Shown here in pieces: positions 15,707 through 25,506 of a stretch of DNA of 64,000 bases (positions are counted from its first letter, which is position 1; every line of letters starts with the position of its first letter). This stretch comes from Streptomyces sp. NBC_00341 (GTDB taxonomy: Bacteria; Actinomycetota; Actinomycetes; Streptomycetales; Streptomycetaceae): NCBI RefSeq assembly GCF_041435055.1, contig NZ_CP108002.1, positions 7,006,001 to 7,070,000 of the forward strand, given 5' to 3'. A model generated the notes under the pieces. The model was given only the letters and a program-made list of their open reading frames with translations, was not told the DNA's origin and made no database searches. A program made the translations under genes and the position numbers.

Positions 15707-17335
15707 GTGAGCAGAAGTCCATCGAGGATGCACGACGTCGCGATCGTCGGCTTCGGCCCCGTGGGCCAGATGCTGGCCCTGCTGCTCGGCCGTGCCGGCC
15801 ACGACGTCATCGCGCTGGAACGCTGGCCCGAGCCCTACGATCTGCCCCGAGCCGTGCACTTCGACCACGAGATCGGCCGCATCTTCCAGGCCGCGGGGGT
15901 GGCGGAGGAGGTACGCGCGGTCACCGATCCGGTGCCCGACCACTACGAGTGGCGCAGCGCCGACGGTGAGCCGCTGGTCCGTATCGACTGGTCGGGGAAG
16001 GGTCCCTCCGGCTGGCCCACCGCCAGCTTCTTCTCCCAGCCTCAGCTGGAGGGCGTCCTCGCGAAGGCCGCAGAGAGCCGGCCGACGGTCACTGTGCGCC
16101 GGGGCTGCGAGGTCACCGACGTGCAACCCGGTGACGGAGCAGTGCGGTTGAGTACCGAGGGCGCGGACGGCCCCGGTCAGGTACTTGCTCGCTACGTCAT
16201 CGGCGCGGACGGGACCAACAGCTTCGTCCGCGCCGGCATGATCACCACGGTCACCGACCTAGGCTTCTTCTACGACTGGCTCATCGTGGACACACAGCCG
16301 CACGAGCAGGCCGAGTGGTCTCCGATGAACTGGCAGCTGTGCGACCCGAAGCGTCCGACCACGATCGTCTCCGGCGGTCCGGGACGGCGCCGCTGGGAGT
16401 TCCTGCGGCTGCCGCACGAGAGCATCGAGGATCTCAACACTCCGGAGGCGGCCTGGAGACTCCTCGAACCCTGGGGTCGTACACCGGAGAACACCACGAT
16501 CGAGCGCCATACGGTCTACACCTTCCAGGCCCGCTGGGTGGACCGCTGGCGCGAGGACCGGCTGATCCTCGCCGGTGACGCCGCCCACCAGATGCCTCCC
16601 TTCGCCGGCCAGGGCATGTGCTCCGGAATGCGCGACGCCATCAATCTGGCCTGGAAACTGGATCTCGTCCTCACCGGCCGTGCGGAACCTGACCTGCTGG
16701 ACACCTACACCTCCGAGCGCAGCGAACACATACAGCACGCCATCGGCATGTCCATGGCCCTCGGCCAGGTCATCTGCGTACTCGACCCCGACGAGGCCGC
16801 TGCCCGCGACGCCCGCATGATCGCCGCCGGCGCAGACCCGCGGTACGCGCTTCCGGCCACACCGCCGCCGGTTCTGGGAGACGGCATTCTCGAACAGGCC
16901 CCCGACGGCAGCCGTGCCGAGAACGTGGGTCACCTCAGTCCGCAGTACGAGGTCACCCACCGGGGCCGTACGGCTCTCCTGGACGACATCACCGGCGGCG
17001 GATTCACGGTCCTGACGGACGGGACGGCGCCGCTCGACGCCCTGGACGCGCACGACCAAGCCTTCCTCACGGACATCGGCGCGACACTCGTACCGCTGTA
17101 CGCGGACAGCGCACCGCCCGACGGCTACCTCGACGCCTCCGACGGCTACCTGCCCCACCTGCGGGAACAGGGACACGCGGCGGCCCTCGTGCGGCCCGAC
17201 TTCTACCTGTTCGGCGCCGCCGCCGACGCAGCCGGGCTGCGGCACCTGGTCGGTCAGCTGCGCGAACAGCTTCAGCACCCTTCCTCGACCGCTCTACGGG
17301 CCCCTGCGCCCGAGCCGCTCATGACCGAACGCTAG
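15707..17335 (+). CDS. FAD-dependent aromatic hydroxylase (MhpA-type), copy 1
   Basis: A 542-aa class A flavoprotein monooxygenase: Rossmann GFGPVG at 15-20, the DG motif near IGADGTNSFVR, and AGDAAHQMPPFAGQGMCSGMRDA around residues 288-312. The last 100 residues form the thioredoxin-like tail seen in MhpA/PheA-type hydroxylases (VRPDFYLFG). NAD(P)H-dependent ortho hydroxylation of a phenolic acid or phenol is expected. It starts five bases after the dioxygenase stop. A second homologue lies at 22802-24373, so the island encodes two ring hydroxylation steps or two substrate specificities. Confidence 0.88.
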   Translation: MSRSPSRMHDVAIVGFGPVGQMLALLLGRAGHDVIALERWPEPYDLPRAVHFDHEIGRIFQAAGVAEEVRAVTDPVPDHYEWRSADGEPLVRIDWSGKGPSGWPTASFFSQPQLEGVLAKAAESRPTVTVRRGCEVTDVQPGDGAVRLSTEGADGPGQVLARYVIGADGTNSFVRAGMITTVTDLGFFYDWLIVDTQPHEQAEWSPMNWQLCDPKRPTTIVSGGPGRRRWEFLRLPHESIEDLNTPEAAWRLLEPWGRTPENTTIERHTVYTFQARWVDRWREDRLILAGDAAHQMPPFAGQGMCSGMRDAINLAWKLDLVLTGRAEPDLLDTYTSERSEHIQHAIGMSMALGQVICVLDPDEAAARDARMIAAGADPRYALPATPPPVLGDGILEQAPDGSRAENVGHLSPQYEVTHRGRTALLDDITGGGFTVLTDGTAPLDALDAHDQAFLTDIGATLVPLYADSAPPDGYLDASDGYLPHLREQGHAAALVRPDFYLFGAAADAAGLRHLVGQLREQLQHPSSTALRAPAPEPLMTER

Positions 17336-17553
17336 AGCGGAGAGGCCCCCTCCGATCGCGGCGCACGGGCCACCGCACGGTCCGTCCGCTGTCGTGTTCC
17401 TGGCTCTCTGAGCCGGGAACACCGCCGGGCGTCCGGGTCGCGCTGCCGCTGCCGCGCGGCCCGGGCGCCTCACGGCGAGCGCATCGTGCGAGCGCCCCTT
17501 GCGAAAGCCGCACACGTCGAAACGCCTACTGCGCACACCTCCGAAGGACGCCC

Positions 17554-18336
17554 ATGGACAAAACATCCCCCTCCGCGGCCGCAGCCGTGGCCGACATCGG
17601 TGACGGTGCCTCAGTGGCCGTCGGCGGCTTCGGCCTGTGCGGCATCCCGAGCACCCTCATCTCGGCCCTGTACGTACAGGGCGCGAGCTCCCTGCGCGTG
17701 GTCTCCAACAACTGCGGGACCGATGACCAGGGGCTGGGCATTCTCCTCGGCGCGGGGCGCATCGCACGCGTCACCGGCTCCTACGTCGGCGAGAACAAGG
17801 AGTTCGCCCGGCAGTACCTCACCGGTGAGGTCGAGGTCGAGCTCGTCCCTCAGGGCACCCTCGCCGAACGCCTGCGCGCCGGCGGCTGCGGCATCCCCGC
17901 GTTCTACACCCCCGCGGGCGTCGGCACCCCGCTCGCCGGCGGGGGGATCCCCTGGCGCCACAACGCCGACGGCTCCGTCGCCATCGCCTCGCCCGCCAAA
18001 GAGACCCGTACCTTCGAGGACCGCGAATTCGTCCTGGAGGAGGCCATCACCTGCGACTTCGCCCTGGTCCGGGCGGCGCGAGGCGACCGGCACGGCAACC
18101 TCGTCTTCGACAAGTCGGCCCGCAACTTCAATCCCCTGGCCGCGATGGCGGGCCGCGTGACCGTCGCCGAGGTCGAGGAACTCGTCGAACCGGGCGCGCT
18201 GAGCCCGGACGAGATCCACCTGCCCGGCGTGTTCGTCCAGCGCGTCGTCGCACTCACCCCGCGCCAGGCGGCCGACAAGCAGATCGAACGGCGCACCATC
18301 TCCGCGCCGGCAGAACGAGGAACGGTGACCGGCTGA
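17554..18336 (+). CDS. 3-oxoacid CoA-transferase subunit A
   Basis: A 260-aa family I CoA-transferase alpha subunit (ScoA/PcaI/AtoD-like): [12 protein letters not shown] (glycine loop), the oxyanion-type region [10 protein letters not shown] and [20 protein letters not shown]. Shares TGATG with the beta subunit. In aromatic degradation this enzyme transfers CoA from succinyl-CoA to 3-oxoadipate or acetoacetate. A 218-base gap separates it from the hydroxylase, with no clear terminator. Confidence 0.9.
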   Translation: MDKTSPSAAAAVADIGDGASVAVGGFGLCGIPSTLISALYVQGASSLRVVSNNCGTDDQGLGILLGAGRIARVTGSYVGENKEFARQYLTGEVEVELVPQGTLAERLRAGGCGIPAFYTPAGVGTPLAGGGIPWRHNADGSVAIASPAKETRTFEDREFVLEEAITCDFALVRAARGDRHGNLVFDKSARNFNPLAAMAGRVTVAEVEELVEPGALSPDEIHLPGVFVQRVVALTPRQAADKQIERRTISAPAERGTVTG

Positions 18337-18986
18337 TGGCCTGGACCAGGAACGAGATGGCTGCCAGGGCGGCAGCCGAACTCAGCGACGGCGACTATGT
18401 CAACCTCGGCATAGGACTGCCCACCCGCGTGCCCGGCTTCGTACCCGAAGGCGTGCACGTCGTGCTCCAGTCGGAGAACGGCATTCTGGGCACCGGCCCC
18501 TACCCGGCCGACGACACGGTGGACCCGGACCTGATCAACGCCGGCAAGGAGACGGTCACCGTGCTGCCCGGCGCGGCGTTCTTCGACTCCGCGCTGTCGT
18601 TCGGCATGATCCGGGGCGGCCACATCGACACCGCGATCCTCGGCGCCATGCAGGTGTCCGCGAACGGCGACCTCGCCAACTGGATGATCCCCGGCAAGAT
18701 GGTGAAGGGCATGGGCGGGGCGATGGACCTCGTGCACGGGGCCCGCCGCGTCATCGTCCTCATGGAACACACCGCGAAGGACGGCAGTCCGAAGATCGTT
18801 CCGGAGTGCACACTGCCGCTGACCGGACGGTCCTGCGTACACCGCGTCATCACCGACCTGGCCGTAATCGATGTCACCGACGCCGGGCTCGTTCTGGTGG
18901 AGACAGCGCCTGGCGTCACCCGGGAGCAGGTCGCGGCCGCCACTGCGGCACCCCTGCGTGAGTTCGAGAGCATCCTCGTTCCGTGA
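18336..18986 (+). CDS. 3-oxoacid CoA-transferase subunit B
   Basis: A 216-aa beta subunit. The catalytic Glu47 lies in LQSENGILG, the glutamate that forms the covalent glutamyl-CoA thioester. The N-terminal [13 protein letters not shown] and [14 protein letters not shown] blocks are family hallmarks. ATG overlaps the alpha-subunit TGA, so the subunits are co-translated. It closes the pathway by activating the 3-oxoacid for thiolysis; no thiolase gene is in the island, so that step must be encoded elsewhere. Confidence 0.9.
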   Translation: MAWTRNEMAARAAAELSDGDYVNLGIGLPTRVPGFVPEGVHVVLQSENGILGTGPYPADDTVDPDLINAGKETVTVLPGAAFFDSALSFGMIRGGHIDTAILGAMQVSANGDLANWMIPGKMVKGMGGAMDLVHGARRVIVLMEHTAKDGSPKIVPECTLPLTGRSCVHRVITDLAVIDVTDAGLVLVETAPGVTREQVAAATAAPLREFESILVP

Positions 18987-19246
18987 GCTGAACCCGCTGA
19001 TCCGCCACACCCGAACTTCCTTTCGGATCCGCGCCGTCGCACCTGCTGTCCGTGACGCCCCACGGCGCGACCTCTGCATGCACTGACTTCGACGAACACC
19101 TTCTCCCGACCCTGCCGACCGCGATTGATTCCGCGGTGGTCAAGGCGCCGGCGTACGGCTCTGCACACGATCTGATCGCCTCGCCATGCCCTTTACCGGC
19201 ATCGCCGGCCGTCCCACTCGCGCAGTTACGCATGAGGAGTACGGAC

Positions 19247-20527
19247 ATGAATTCCACGTCTGCCACACCCCGAACCGGCACCCGCCCCGGTCCCGCGGTG
19301 GCTCTCGGGCTCGCCATTCTGTGCATCGAGGGCTACGACCTCTTCCTCTTGGGCGTTGTCGGCCCCACCCTCCTGAACCATCCTGACTGGGACGTCAACA
19401 AGTCGACGCTGGGACTGCTGGGCAGTCTCACCGCGCTCGGGATGCCCCTGGGATCCATCGCGGCGGGCTGGCTCGGTGACCTCTACGGCCGCCGCATCCC
19501 CATGGTCGTCAGCCTGGCCTGGCTTTCGCTGAGCATGTTCTTGAGCTCCGTGGCCGGCGACCTCACCCTGTTCGCCGCGACACGGTTCCTCACCGGAGTC
19601 GGAGTAGGGGCGCTGATCCCCCTCGTCACCGCCTTCGTCAGCGAAGCAGCCACGCCGTCCCGTCATTCGCTGCAAGTGGGGGCCACCCAGACGGGCATGG
19701 CCTTCGGCGGCATCATCAGCGGGATCGCCGGCCGGACCCTGCTCCCCGAATGGGACTTCCACACCCTCTTCCTCTTCGGGGCCGTACCGCTGATCCTCGT
19801 ACCCGTGGTGTGGCGCGTCGTTCCGGCCGTCGTCCGGGACCACGCGGCCACCGATGTACCGACGGCCGAACCCGGGGCACGCGTACCGGCGCGAAGCGCC
19901 TCCGCCAACCGGCTCTCCCAACTGCTCTCCCCGCAGTACCGCCGTTCGACCCTGTTGTTCTGGGCGGCCACCTTCGCCGGCCTCGTCATCGTCTACGGAG
20001 CCGGCACCTGGCTGCCCACCCTGATGGTCAACTCGGGCTACGACCTCAGTTCCTCGCTGGAGTTCGCCATCGTCTTCAACATCGGCGCCGTCGTCGGCAC
20101 CCTGGGAGCCGGCCTGATCGCCGACCGCGGACTCCTGAAGGCCGCCACGGTGGTCAGCTTCGCTCTCGCCGCCGTCGCCATGGTCACTCTCAGCAGCCCG
20201 CAGCCCCGCCCGGTACTGCTCCTCGCCTCGGCCGTCGCCGGTTTTGGCGCACTCGGTACCCAGGCCCTCGTCAACATCTTCGTCGCCCACTCGCATCCGG
20301 CGCACCTGCGCGGCACCGCGCTCGGCTTCAGTCTCGGCGTGGGGCGAGTAGGGGCCATCGTCGGCCCCAGCTATCTCGCCGCCGTCGCCGCGCTGATCAG
20401 CTCGCCCAGGGCCGGCTTCTACGCCTTCGTCGTCCCAGCCCTTCTGGGTGCGGTCCTGATCGGGCTGCTGAGGCCGGCGCGCAGCGCAGCCACCATCGCG
20501 CAGCCGGACGCGCCTCTCGCCCGGTAA
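19247..20527 (+). CDS. MFS transporter, aromatic acid:H+ symporter type
   Basis: A 426-aa twelve-helix MFS permease. EGYDLFLLGVVGP in TM1 and GWLGDLYGRRIPM in the 2-3 loop match AAHS-family importers (BenK/PcaK/MhpT-like, D-G-x-D/GDxxGRR patterns). GAGGAG at 19234-19239 precedes the ATG by seven bases; an earlier in-frame ATG at 19232 would contain that RBS. It is the natural uptake system for the substrate of the ring-cleavage operon. A 260-base gap before it may hold a separate promoter. Confidence 0.88.
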   Translation: MNSTSATPRTGTRPGPAVALGLAILCIEGYDLFLLGVVGPTLLNHPDWDVNKSTLGLLGSLTALGMPLGSIAAGWLGDLYGRRIPMVVSLAWLSLSMFLSSVAGDLTLFAATRFLTGVGVGALIPLVTAFVSEAATPSRHSLQVGATQTGMAFGGIISGIAGRTLLPEWDFHTLFLFGAVPLILVPVVWRVVPAVVRDHAATDVPTAEPGARVPARSASANRLSQLLSPQYRRSTLLFWAATFAGLVIVYGAGTWLPTLMVNSGYDLSSSLEFAIVFNIGAVVGTLGAGLIADRGLLKAATVVSFALAAVAMVTLSSPQPRPVLLLASAVAGFGALGTQALVNIFVAHSHPAHLRGTALGFSLGVGRVGAIVGPSYLAAVAALISSPRAGFYAFVVPALLGAVLIGLLRPARSAATIAQPDAPLAR

Positions 20528-20543
20528 CCACCGTGCCGGAACT

Positions 20544-20577
20544 TGTCAGCGGCCACCTCGCCCGGTGGCCGCTGACA
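20544..20577. terminator. strong hairpin between convergent genes
   Basis: Arms TGTCAGCGGCCACC (20544-20557) and GGTGGCCGCTGACA (20564-20577), fourteen perfect pairs with a six-base loop, 17 bases after the MFS stop and 30 before the phosphoesterase stop. Bidirectional terminator. Confidence 0.8.
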
Positions 20578-20606
20578 GTTCACGTAGGTCCTGGCGGGGA
20601 GTGCGA

Positions 20607-21881
20607 TCACGCTTGCCGGGAGGCCAGTTCGACGATTGTGATGTCGGAGGGTGCGCCGACCCGGACCGGCGGCCCCCAGGCTCCCGCGCCCCGGGTGACG
20701 TACAACTGTGTGTCGCCGTAGCGGTCGAGCCCGGCGACGGTCGGATTGCTTAGCTCGGCGATGTAGTTGCCGGGCCACAGCTGACCGCCGTGGGTGTGAC
20801 CGGACAGTTGGAGGTCCACGCCGTGCTTGACCGCCTCGTGGATCATCACCGGCTGGTGGGCCAGGAGCACCGAAGCACGGGATGGGTCACGGTCGCCGAG
20901 TGCCCGGCCGTAATCGGGCGAGTCATGGTGCTCCTCCCCGGAGATGTCGTTCACTCCGGCGAGATCGAAGCCCGCTATTTCCACGTGCGCGTTGCGCAGG
21001 GGGTGCACACCGAGTTCGCGTACCCGGTCAACCCATTCCTCGACGCCGGAGTAGTACTCGTGATTTCCCGTGACGAAGTACGAGCCATCCCTGGCCCGCA
21101 GCCGGGCGAGCGGTTCCGCCGCATCGCCGAGGTCGGCGACCGACCCGTCGACGAGGTCACCGACCACGGCGACGAGGTCGGGCTGGGTCGCGTTGACGGC
21201 GTCGACGATCCGCTGGGTGTGCGCGCGTCCCATGATGGGACCCAGGTGGATGTCGCTGACAACGGCGATGCGGTAGCCGTGCGCGGCCCGCGGCAGCTTC
21301 GTCAGGGGCACGGTGATCCGCTTGACCGCCGGTCCCCGCATCACGTTGTACATGCCGGCGCCGACGGTGGCGGTCGCGGCTGCTGCCGCTGCACCGCCTA
21401 CGATGCGTGAGACGAGGAGCCGCCGGGTAACCCGGGGGTCGAGCACACTGGGCTGCTCTCCGTCGTCCTGACGGATCTCCCCGTCAGGCCCGGCGCCGGA
21501 CCCGGCCGGATCGGTGGGTGGGGCCGCCTCGGCTACGGGAGCCGGCGTCGTACGGGAGGTGGCGCGCCGGTCGAGAGCCCGGGACAGCAGCGGCCGGAGC
21601 ACCTCGCCCGCCACGAGGGCGAGTACCACGTACAGCAACAGGGCCAGCCACACGAATCCCGGCCAGGCCAAAGTCTGTTGCAGCCAGAACGGAGCACCTG
21701 CCTGACCGGCGATCAGCGCACCGACGGACAGGACCGGGAGGACGAACGCGGCGACCGTGCCGGCCCGCCGTACCGGACCGGAGGCCGCGGTCACATCGCG
21801 TACGAGCCGTCGCCACACGTACCGGTGCACCCCGGCCAGCAGGGCGACGACCATGACGGCGACGAGCAGGACAGGCAGCAC
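20607..21881 (-). CDS. membrane-anchored calcineurin-like phosphoesterase (YaeI/YkuE type)
   Basis: A 424-aa protein with hydrophobic segments at about 3-18, 43-60 and 72-92, a Pro/Ala-rich linker, a Tat-like RRLLVSRIVGG stretch near 155, and a C-terminal metallophosphoesterase domain: SDIHLG, GDLVDG, GNHEYY and SGHTHGGQ. GTG start with GAGGAG upstream. YaeI-like enzymes hydrolyse UDP-diacylglucosamine-type or other phosphodiesters at the membrane. It has no obvious link to aromatic catabolism and is transcribed on its own, so it may be a passenger of the island. Confidence 0.82.
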   Translation of the reverse strand: MLPVLLVAVMVVALLAGVHRYVWRRLVRDVTAASGPVRRAGTVAAFVLPVLSVGALIAGQAGAPFWLQQTLAWPGFVWLALLLYVVLALVAGEVLRPLLSRALDRRATSRTTPAPVAEAAPPTDPAGSGAGPDGEIRQDDGEQPSVLDPRVTRRLLVSRIVGGAAAAAATATVGAGMYNVMRGPAVKRITVPLTKLPRAAHGYRIAVVSDIHLGPIMGRAHTQRIVDAVNATQPDLVAVVGDLVDGSVADLGDAAEPLARLRARDGSYFVTGNHEYYSGVEEWVDRVRELGVHPLRNAHVEIAGFDLAGVNDISGEEHHDSPDYGRALGDRDPSRASVLLAHQPVMIHEAVKHGVDLQLSGHTHGGQLWPGNYIAELSNPTVAGLDRYGDTQLYVTRGAGAWGPPVRVGAPSDITIVELASRQA

Positions 21882-22010
21882 GACAGCAGATCTCCTCTAA
21901 ACCTAGGCATGCTCGATGGGCCCTCGAAACGTCAAACGCCGCTGAGGCGATGACCTCATCCGCACCCATGGACAGCCGGCCGGGCTACCGGCGTCCGTCA
22001 CCGTGAACGG

Positions 22011-22793
22011 TCACGCGTTCCGGTAGCCGATTTCCTCGGACATGGCCGCAGCCGTTGCGCACACCTCGCGCGTCAGCTTGTCCACGTTCTCCTTCGTGGC
22101 CTGGCGCGTCGGCAGAGCGAGGGAGACGACCAACGGGAGCGCGTCGCCCGGTGTGAACACCGGGGCCGCCACCGAGGAGACGCCGGAGAGCACACCACCG
22201 GAGGTCACCACGAAACCGTCGCGGCGGGCTTCGGTCTTCAGCGTCTCGATGTCGTCGTCGGTTAGTCCGGACTGCTCGGCACCGTCGGCCTGGCTCAGCA
22301 GGACCGGATCGGTCATGGCCGCCGGAAGATGGGCCAGGTAGAGCCGCCCGACCGACGAGCTGAGCAACGGCATGGTCGCTCCGACCCGGACGGTGATCGG
22401 CAGTGCGTGGGATCCGTAGTCCCAGCGGACGATGACCGGTCCGTGGTCGCCCCACACCGCCAGGTTGACCGCGTGTCCGGTACGGTCCCGAAGCCCCGGT
22501 AGGTACTCGGACGCGAGCCCGGCTTCGTCCATGCGCCGCAAGGACTCCGCACCGAGGCGGCGCATGGACGGGCCCATGTCGTAGAGACCGGAGCCCTTCG
22601 CCCGGGAGACCAGTCCGACGCGGCCGAGGCTGACCAGATAGCGGTGGGCCTTGCTGGGTGACATAGCGCTGGCCGCCGAGATCTGGGTGAGGGTCATCGG
22701 GCCCTGGCCCTCCTCGAGGGTGAGCAGCACCGTCATGGCGTTCTCGACGGACTGGATGCCCTTGCGCGGGTCGTCAACGTCTTCCTCGGCCAT
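22011..22793 (-). CDS. IclR-family transcriptional regulator
   Basis: A 260-aa regulator with the winged helix at about 14-75 (MTLTQISAASAMSPSKAHRYLVSLGRVGLV) and the GAF-like IclR effector domain (VNLAVWGDHGPVIVRWD, GATMPLLSSSVGRLYLA). ATG start nine bases after the hydroxylase stop, so it is co-transcribed with that gene. IclR members near aromatic genes (PcaR, PobR, MhpR types) usually bind the aromatic inducer. It likely controls the divergent promoter at 24374-24478. Confidence 0.88.
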   Translation of the reverse strand: MAEEDVDDPRKGIQSVENAMTVLLTLEEGQGPMTLTQISAASAMSPSKAHRYLVSLGRVGLVSRAKGSGLYDMGPSMRRLGAESLRRMDEAGLASEYLPGLRDRTGHAVNLAVWGDHGPVIVRWDYGSHALPITVRVGATMPLLSSSVGRLYLAHLPAAMTDPVLLSQADGAEQSGLTDDDIETLKTEARRDGFVVTSGGVLSGVSSVAAPVFTPGDALPLVVSLALPTRQATKENVDKLTREVCATAAAMSEEIGYRNA

Positions 22794-22801
22794 GATCCGT
22801 A

Positions 22802-24373
22802 CTATAGGACAGCCCTGACGGGCGGCGGCGTGGCAGCCGACTGCCCGAGGGCGCGGATGAGGTCCTCGGCCAGGGCCCGCGGGCCGACGGGACCGCCGGC
22901 GCTTCCGTACACGTAGAAGTCCGGGCGTACGGCCACCGCCGAACAGCCGTTCTCGGCGAACCAGCGGGCGTAGGTCCCCTCGACGTCGGTCAGCGGACCG
23001 TCCGCGGAGATCGCGACGACCTTCACCCCGGCGCGCGCCAACTCCTGGGCCGTGGAGCCGAGATCCGCGATCACCTCGGGGGCCGCCAGGAAGACGAAGC
23101 CGTCACCCACGACCTGGTCGAACCGGCCCCGGGCTACCCCGTCGTCCACGACGCCCTGCCGGGAGAGTCCGCCCCGGCCGGGCAGTGACTCCGCCGCCAG
23201 CAGGCCGCAGGTCAGTGCCGGGAAACGGATCGTTTCCTGCTTCCGGCCGGCGGTCCGCTCGGCGAGCAGCCTGCGGTCGCGCGCCTCCGCGACGGCCGGG
23301 TCCCGGGTGGTCTGCAGGCGGCCGAGCTCGATACCCATCTCGGTGACGGTACGCACATGCGGTTCGCGTTCGGCCTGGTAGGTGTCGAGCAGCTCCATGG
23401 GGGCGTGGCCGCGCAGCACGCGGTCGACCTTGAAGGCGAGGTTCTGGGCGTCGCGTATGCCCGAGCACATGCCCTGACCCAGGAACGGGGGCATCTGGTG
23501 CGCCGCGTCTCCGGCCAGCAGGATGCGCCCCCGGCGCCAATGGTGGGCGATCCGAGAGCGGAAGGTGTAGGTGGCGACGCGGATGAGGTCCGCGTCATCC
23601 GGTGTCAGATGCTGGGCGACCCGGTCCCACACCTTCGCGGGGACGCTCTCGGCCTCGAAGTCCGTCTCGGAGTCCAGCATGAAGCTGAAGCGGTGGTGGT
23701 CGGGGCCGAGCGAGATGATCGACGTGGGCCGCGCCGGATCGCCGACCTGGCGGGCGGTGGGCACGGGCGTCGGCCGGCGCAGGCGGAAGTCGCACACCAT
23801 CCAGGGCTCGGAGAATCCGTAGTCGTCCTGTTCTATGCCCAGGGTGCCACGCACGAAGCTGTTACCGCCGTCGCAGGCGATCACCTGCCGTGCGGTGACG
23901 GTCGCGCCGCCCTCAACAGTGACCACGACGCAGGAATCGTCCTGCCGGATGCCGGTGACAGGCGCTCCCATCCGGACTTCGACGCCCGGCGTGGCACGGA
24001 CTGCCGCGTCCAGGGCGTCCTCCAGATCGGGCTGGTACATCATGTACCACTCCGCCCAGCCGCTGGGGCCCCGCTCCTCGTAGCGGTGCTCCCTGAGCAC
24101 CTCGCCCGAGGCTCCCGTCCACTCGTACCTGTGCTGGACCCGGACCTTGGGGAGCAGCTCATCGGCGATGCCCAGGCGCGCGAAGGTGCGCATCGTCTCA
24201 TCGTCGAAGCTGGCCGCGCGGGGCAGGTTGTACAGCCCGTCGTAGCGCTCCAGCACCACCACCCGGTGGCCTGACCTGCCGAGCAGTGCGGCCGTGACCA
24301 TACCTACCGGCCCGTAACCGACTACGACCACATCCGTGGTTTCCGCCGTGTTGCTGCGCCTGTTCACCGACAT
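22802..24373 (-). CDS. FAD-dependent aromatic hydroxylase (MhpA-type), copy 2
   Basis: A 523-aa class A flavoprotein monooxygenase paralogous to the one at 15707. GYGPVG at 19-24, CDGGNSFVRG, and AGDAAHQMPPFLGQGMCSG are all present, with a C-terminal thioredoxin-like tail ending VRPDFYVYG. It diverges from the decarboxylase-like gene at 24479. If that enzyme yields resorcinol, this hydroxylase is a candidate for the next step (resorcinol to hydroxyquinol), but substrate is inferred. Confidence 0.88.
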   Translation of the reverse strand: MSVNRRSNTAETTDVVVVGYGPVGMVTAALLGRSGHRVVVLERYDGLYNLPRAASFDDETMRTFARLGIADELLPKVRVQHRYEWTGASGEVLREHRYEERGPSGWAEWYMMYQPDLEDALDAAVRATPGVEVRMGAPVTGIRQDDSCVVVTVEGGATVTARQVIACDGGNSFVRGTLGIEQDDYGFSEPWMVCDFRLRRPTPVPTARQVGDPARPTSIISLGPDHHRFSFMLDSETDFEAESVPAKVWDRVAQHLTPDDADLIRVATYTFRSRIAHHWRRGRILLAGDAAHQMPPFLGQGMCSGIRDAQNLAFKVDRVLRGHAPMELLDTYQAEREPHVRTVTEMGIELGRLQTTRDPAVAEARDRRLLAERTAGRKQETIRFPALTCGLLAAESLPGRGGLSRQGVVDDGVARGRFDQVVGDGFVFLAAPEVIADLGSTAQELARAGVKVVAISADGPLTDVEGTYARWFAENGCSAVAVRPDFYVYGSAGGPVGPRALAEDLIRALGQSAATPPPVRAVL

Positions 24374-24478
24374 TGCGTTGGCCTCTCTGCCATTGCTGTT
24401 GACATGACGGGACGCTAAGTTCCATCATCCGTGAAGTCAATGCACAATGGTGAAACACGAAGACGGTAAGGAGCCACG
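24374..24478. promoter_or_regulatory. divergent promoter region between hydroxylase 2 and decarboxylase-like gene
   Basis: A 105-base AT-richer gap containing TTGACA (24399-24404) and a loose inverted pair CCATCA...TGGTGA (about 24422-24455). This is the probable control point for both directions, likely bound by the IclR protein encoded at 22011. The individual boxes are weak. Confidence 0.4.
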
Positions 24479-25438
24479 ATGCGCACGATCGGGCTGGAAG
24501 AGCACTTCGTCACCCCCGACCTCGCCGCATACGGCGCGGGATCGGCCTCCATTGCCCAGCCCTCCGCCTGGGCGGAGGCATCGCGTCGTCTGCTGGACCT
24601 CACCGAGGAACGGCTTCCCGCCATGGACACCGCAGGACTGGACGTCCAGGTGCTGTCGCTGAACTCACCGGGCATCCAGGCCGAGAAGGATCCGGCCGTC
24701 GCCGTGCGGCACGCGATCGCCGTCAACGACCTGCTGGCCGCGACGATCGCCGAGAACCCGACCCGTTTTTCGGGCTTCGCCGCCCTGCCGCTGCAGGATC
24801 CGCAGGCCGCCGCCAAGGAGCTGGAACGGGCGGTGACCCAGCTCGGCCTGAAGGGCGCACTGGTCAATGCCCACACCCAGGGCCGCTACCTGGACGACCT
24901 CACCCTGCGCGTGGTGTGGGAGCAGGCCGCCGGGCTCGATGTGCCGCTCTACCTGCACCCGGCCAACGGCGCGGACACCGCACACGTCCTGTCCGGCCAC
25001 CCCGAGATGGTCGGCCCGATGTGGAGCTGGGGCACCGACACGGCCTCGCACGTCCTGCGGCTGATCTTCGGCGGGGTCTTCGACGACTTCCCCGACGCGA
25101 AGCTGCTGCTGGGCCACATGGGCGAGGGTCTGCCGTACGTGATGTGGCGGCTGGACTCGCGGTGGGGCTTCCACAACCATCACGGTGTCGAGCTGGCCCG
25201 CGGCAACCCCTCGGAATACCTGCGGCACAACCTCTACATCACCACCAGCGGCGTGTGCGACGCACCGCCCCTGCTGTGCGCACTGCTCGCCCTGGGTGCC
25301 GACCGCATCCTGTTCGGCACCGACTACCCCTTCGAGGAGATGTCGGTGGCCACGGACTTCCTGCGGACGGCCCCGATCAGCGAGGCCGACCGCCACAAGA
25401 TCGCCTCCGGCAACGCCGAAGCACTCCTGCGGCTCTGA
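24479..25438 (+). CDS. amidohydrolase-2 family decarboxylase, gamma-resorcylate-decarboxylase-like
   Basis: A 319-aa metal-dependent TIM-barrel protein. The N-terminal GLEEHFVTPD (E-x-H metal ligands) is characteristic of nonoxidative aryl decarboxylases such as 2,6-dihydroxybenzoate (gamma-resorcylate) decarboxylase. Other ligands: LYLHPANG, GHMGEGLPYVMWRLD and FGTDYPFE (catalytic Asp). Those enzymes remove CO2 from hydroxybenzoates without cofactor. A 68-base gap separates it from the aldehyde dehydrogenase. A 5-carboxyvanillate- or ACMS-type decarboxylase activity is the main alternative. Confidence 0.8.
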   Translation: MRTIGLEEHFVTPDLAAYGAGSASIAQPSAWAEASRRLLDLTEERLPAMDTAGLDVQVLSLNSPGIQAEKDPAVAVRHAIAVNDLLAATIAENPTRFSGFAALPLQDPQAAAKELERAVTQLGLKGALVNAHTQGRYLDDLTLRVVWEQAAGLDVPLYLHPANGADTAHVLSGHPEMVGPMWSWGTDTASHVLRLIFGGVFDDFPDAKLLLGHMGEGLPYVMWRLDSRWGFHNHHGVELARGNPSEYLRHNLYITTSGVCDAPPLLCALLALGADRILFGTDYPFEEMSVATDFLRTAPISEADRHKIASGNAEALLRL

Positions 25439-25506
25439 CCGCAGCACCCAGACCGCAGAACCAGACCGACCCGCATCAGGCCGGGCCGCCAGGACGGAGC
25501 GTCACC

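Noticed and set aside
17336..17553. Small gene between hydroxylase 1 and the CoA-transferase
   Set aside because: Open frames there lack an RBS and have Arg/Pro-rich shadow composition; treated as leader or spacer.
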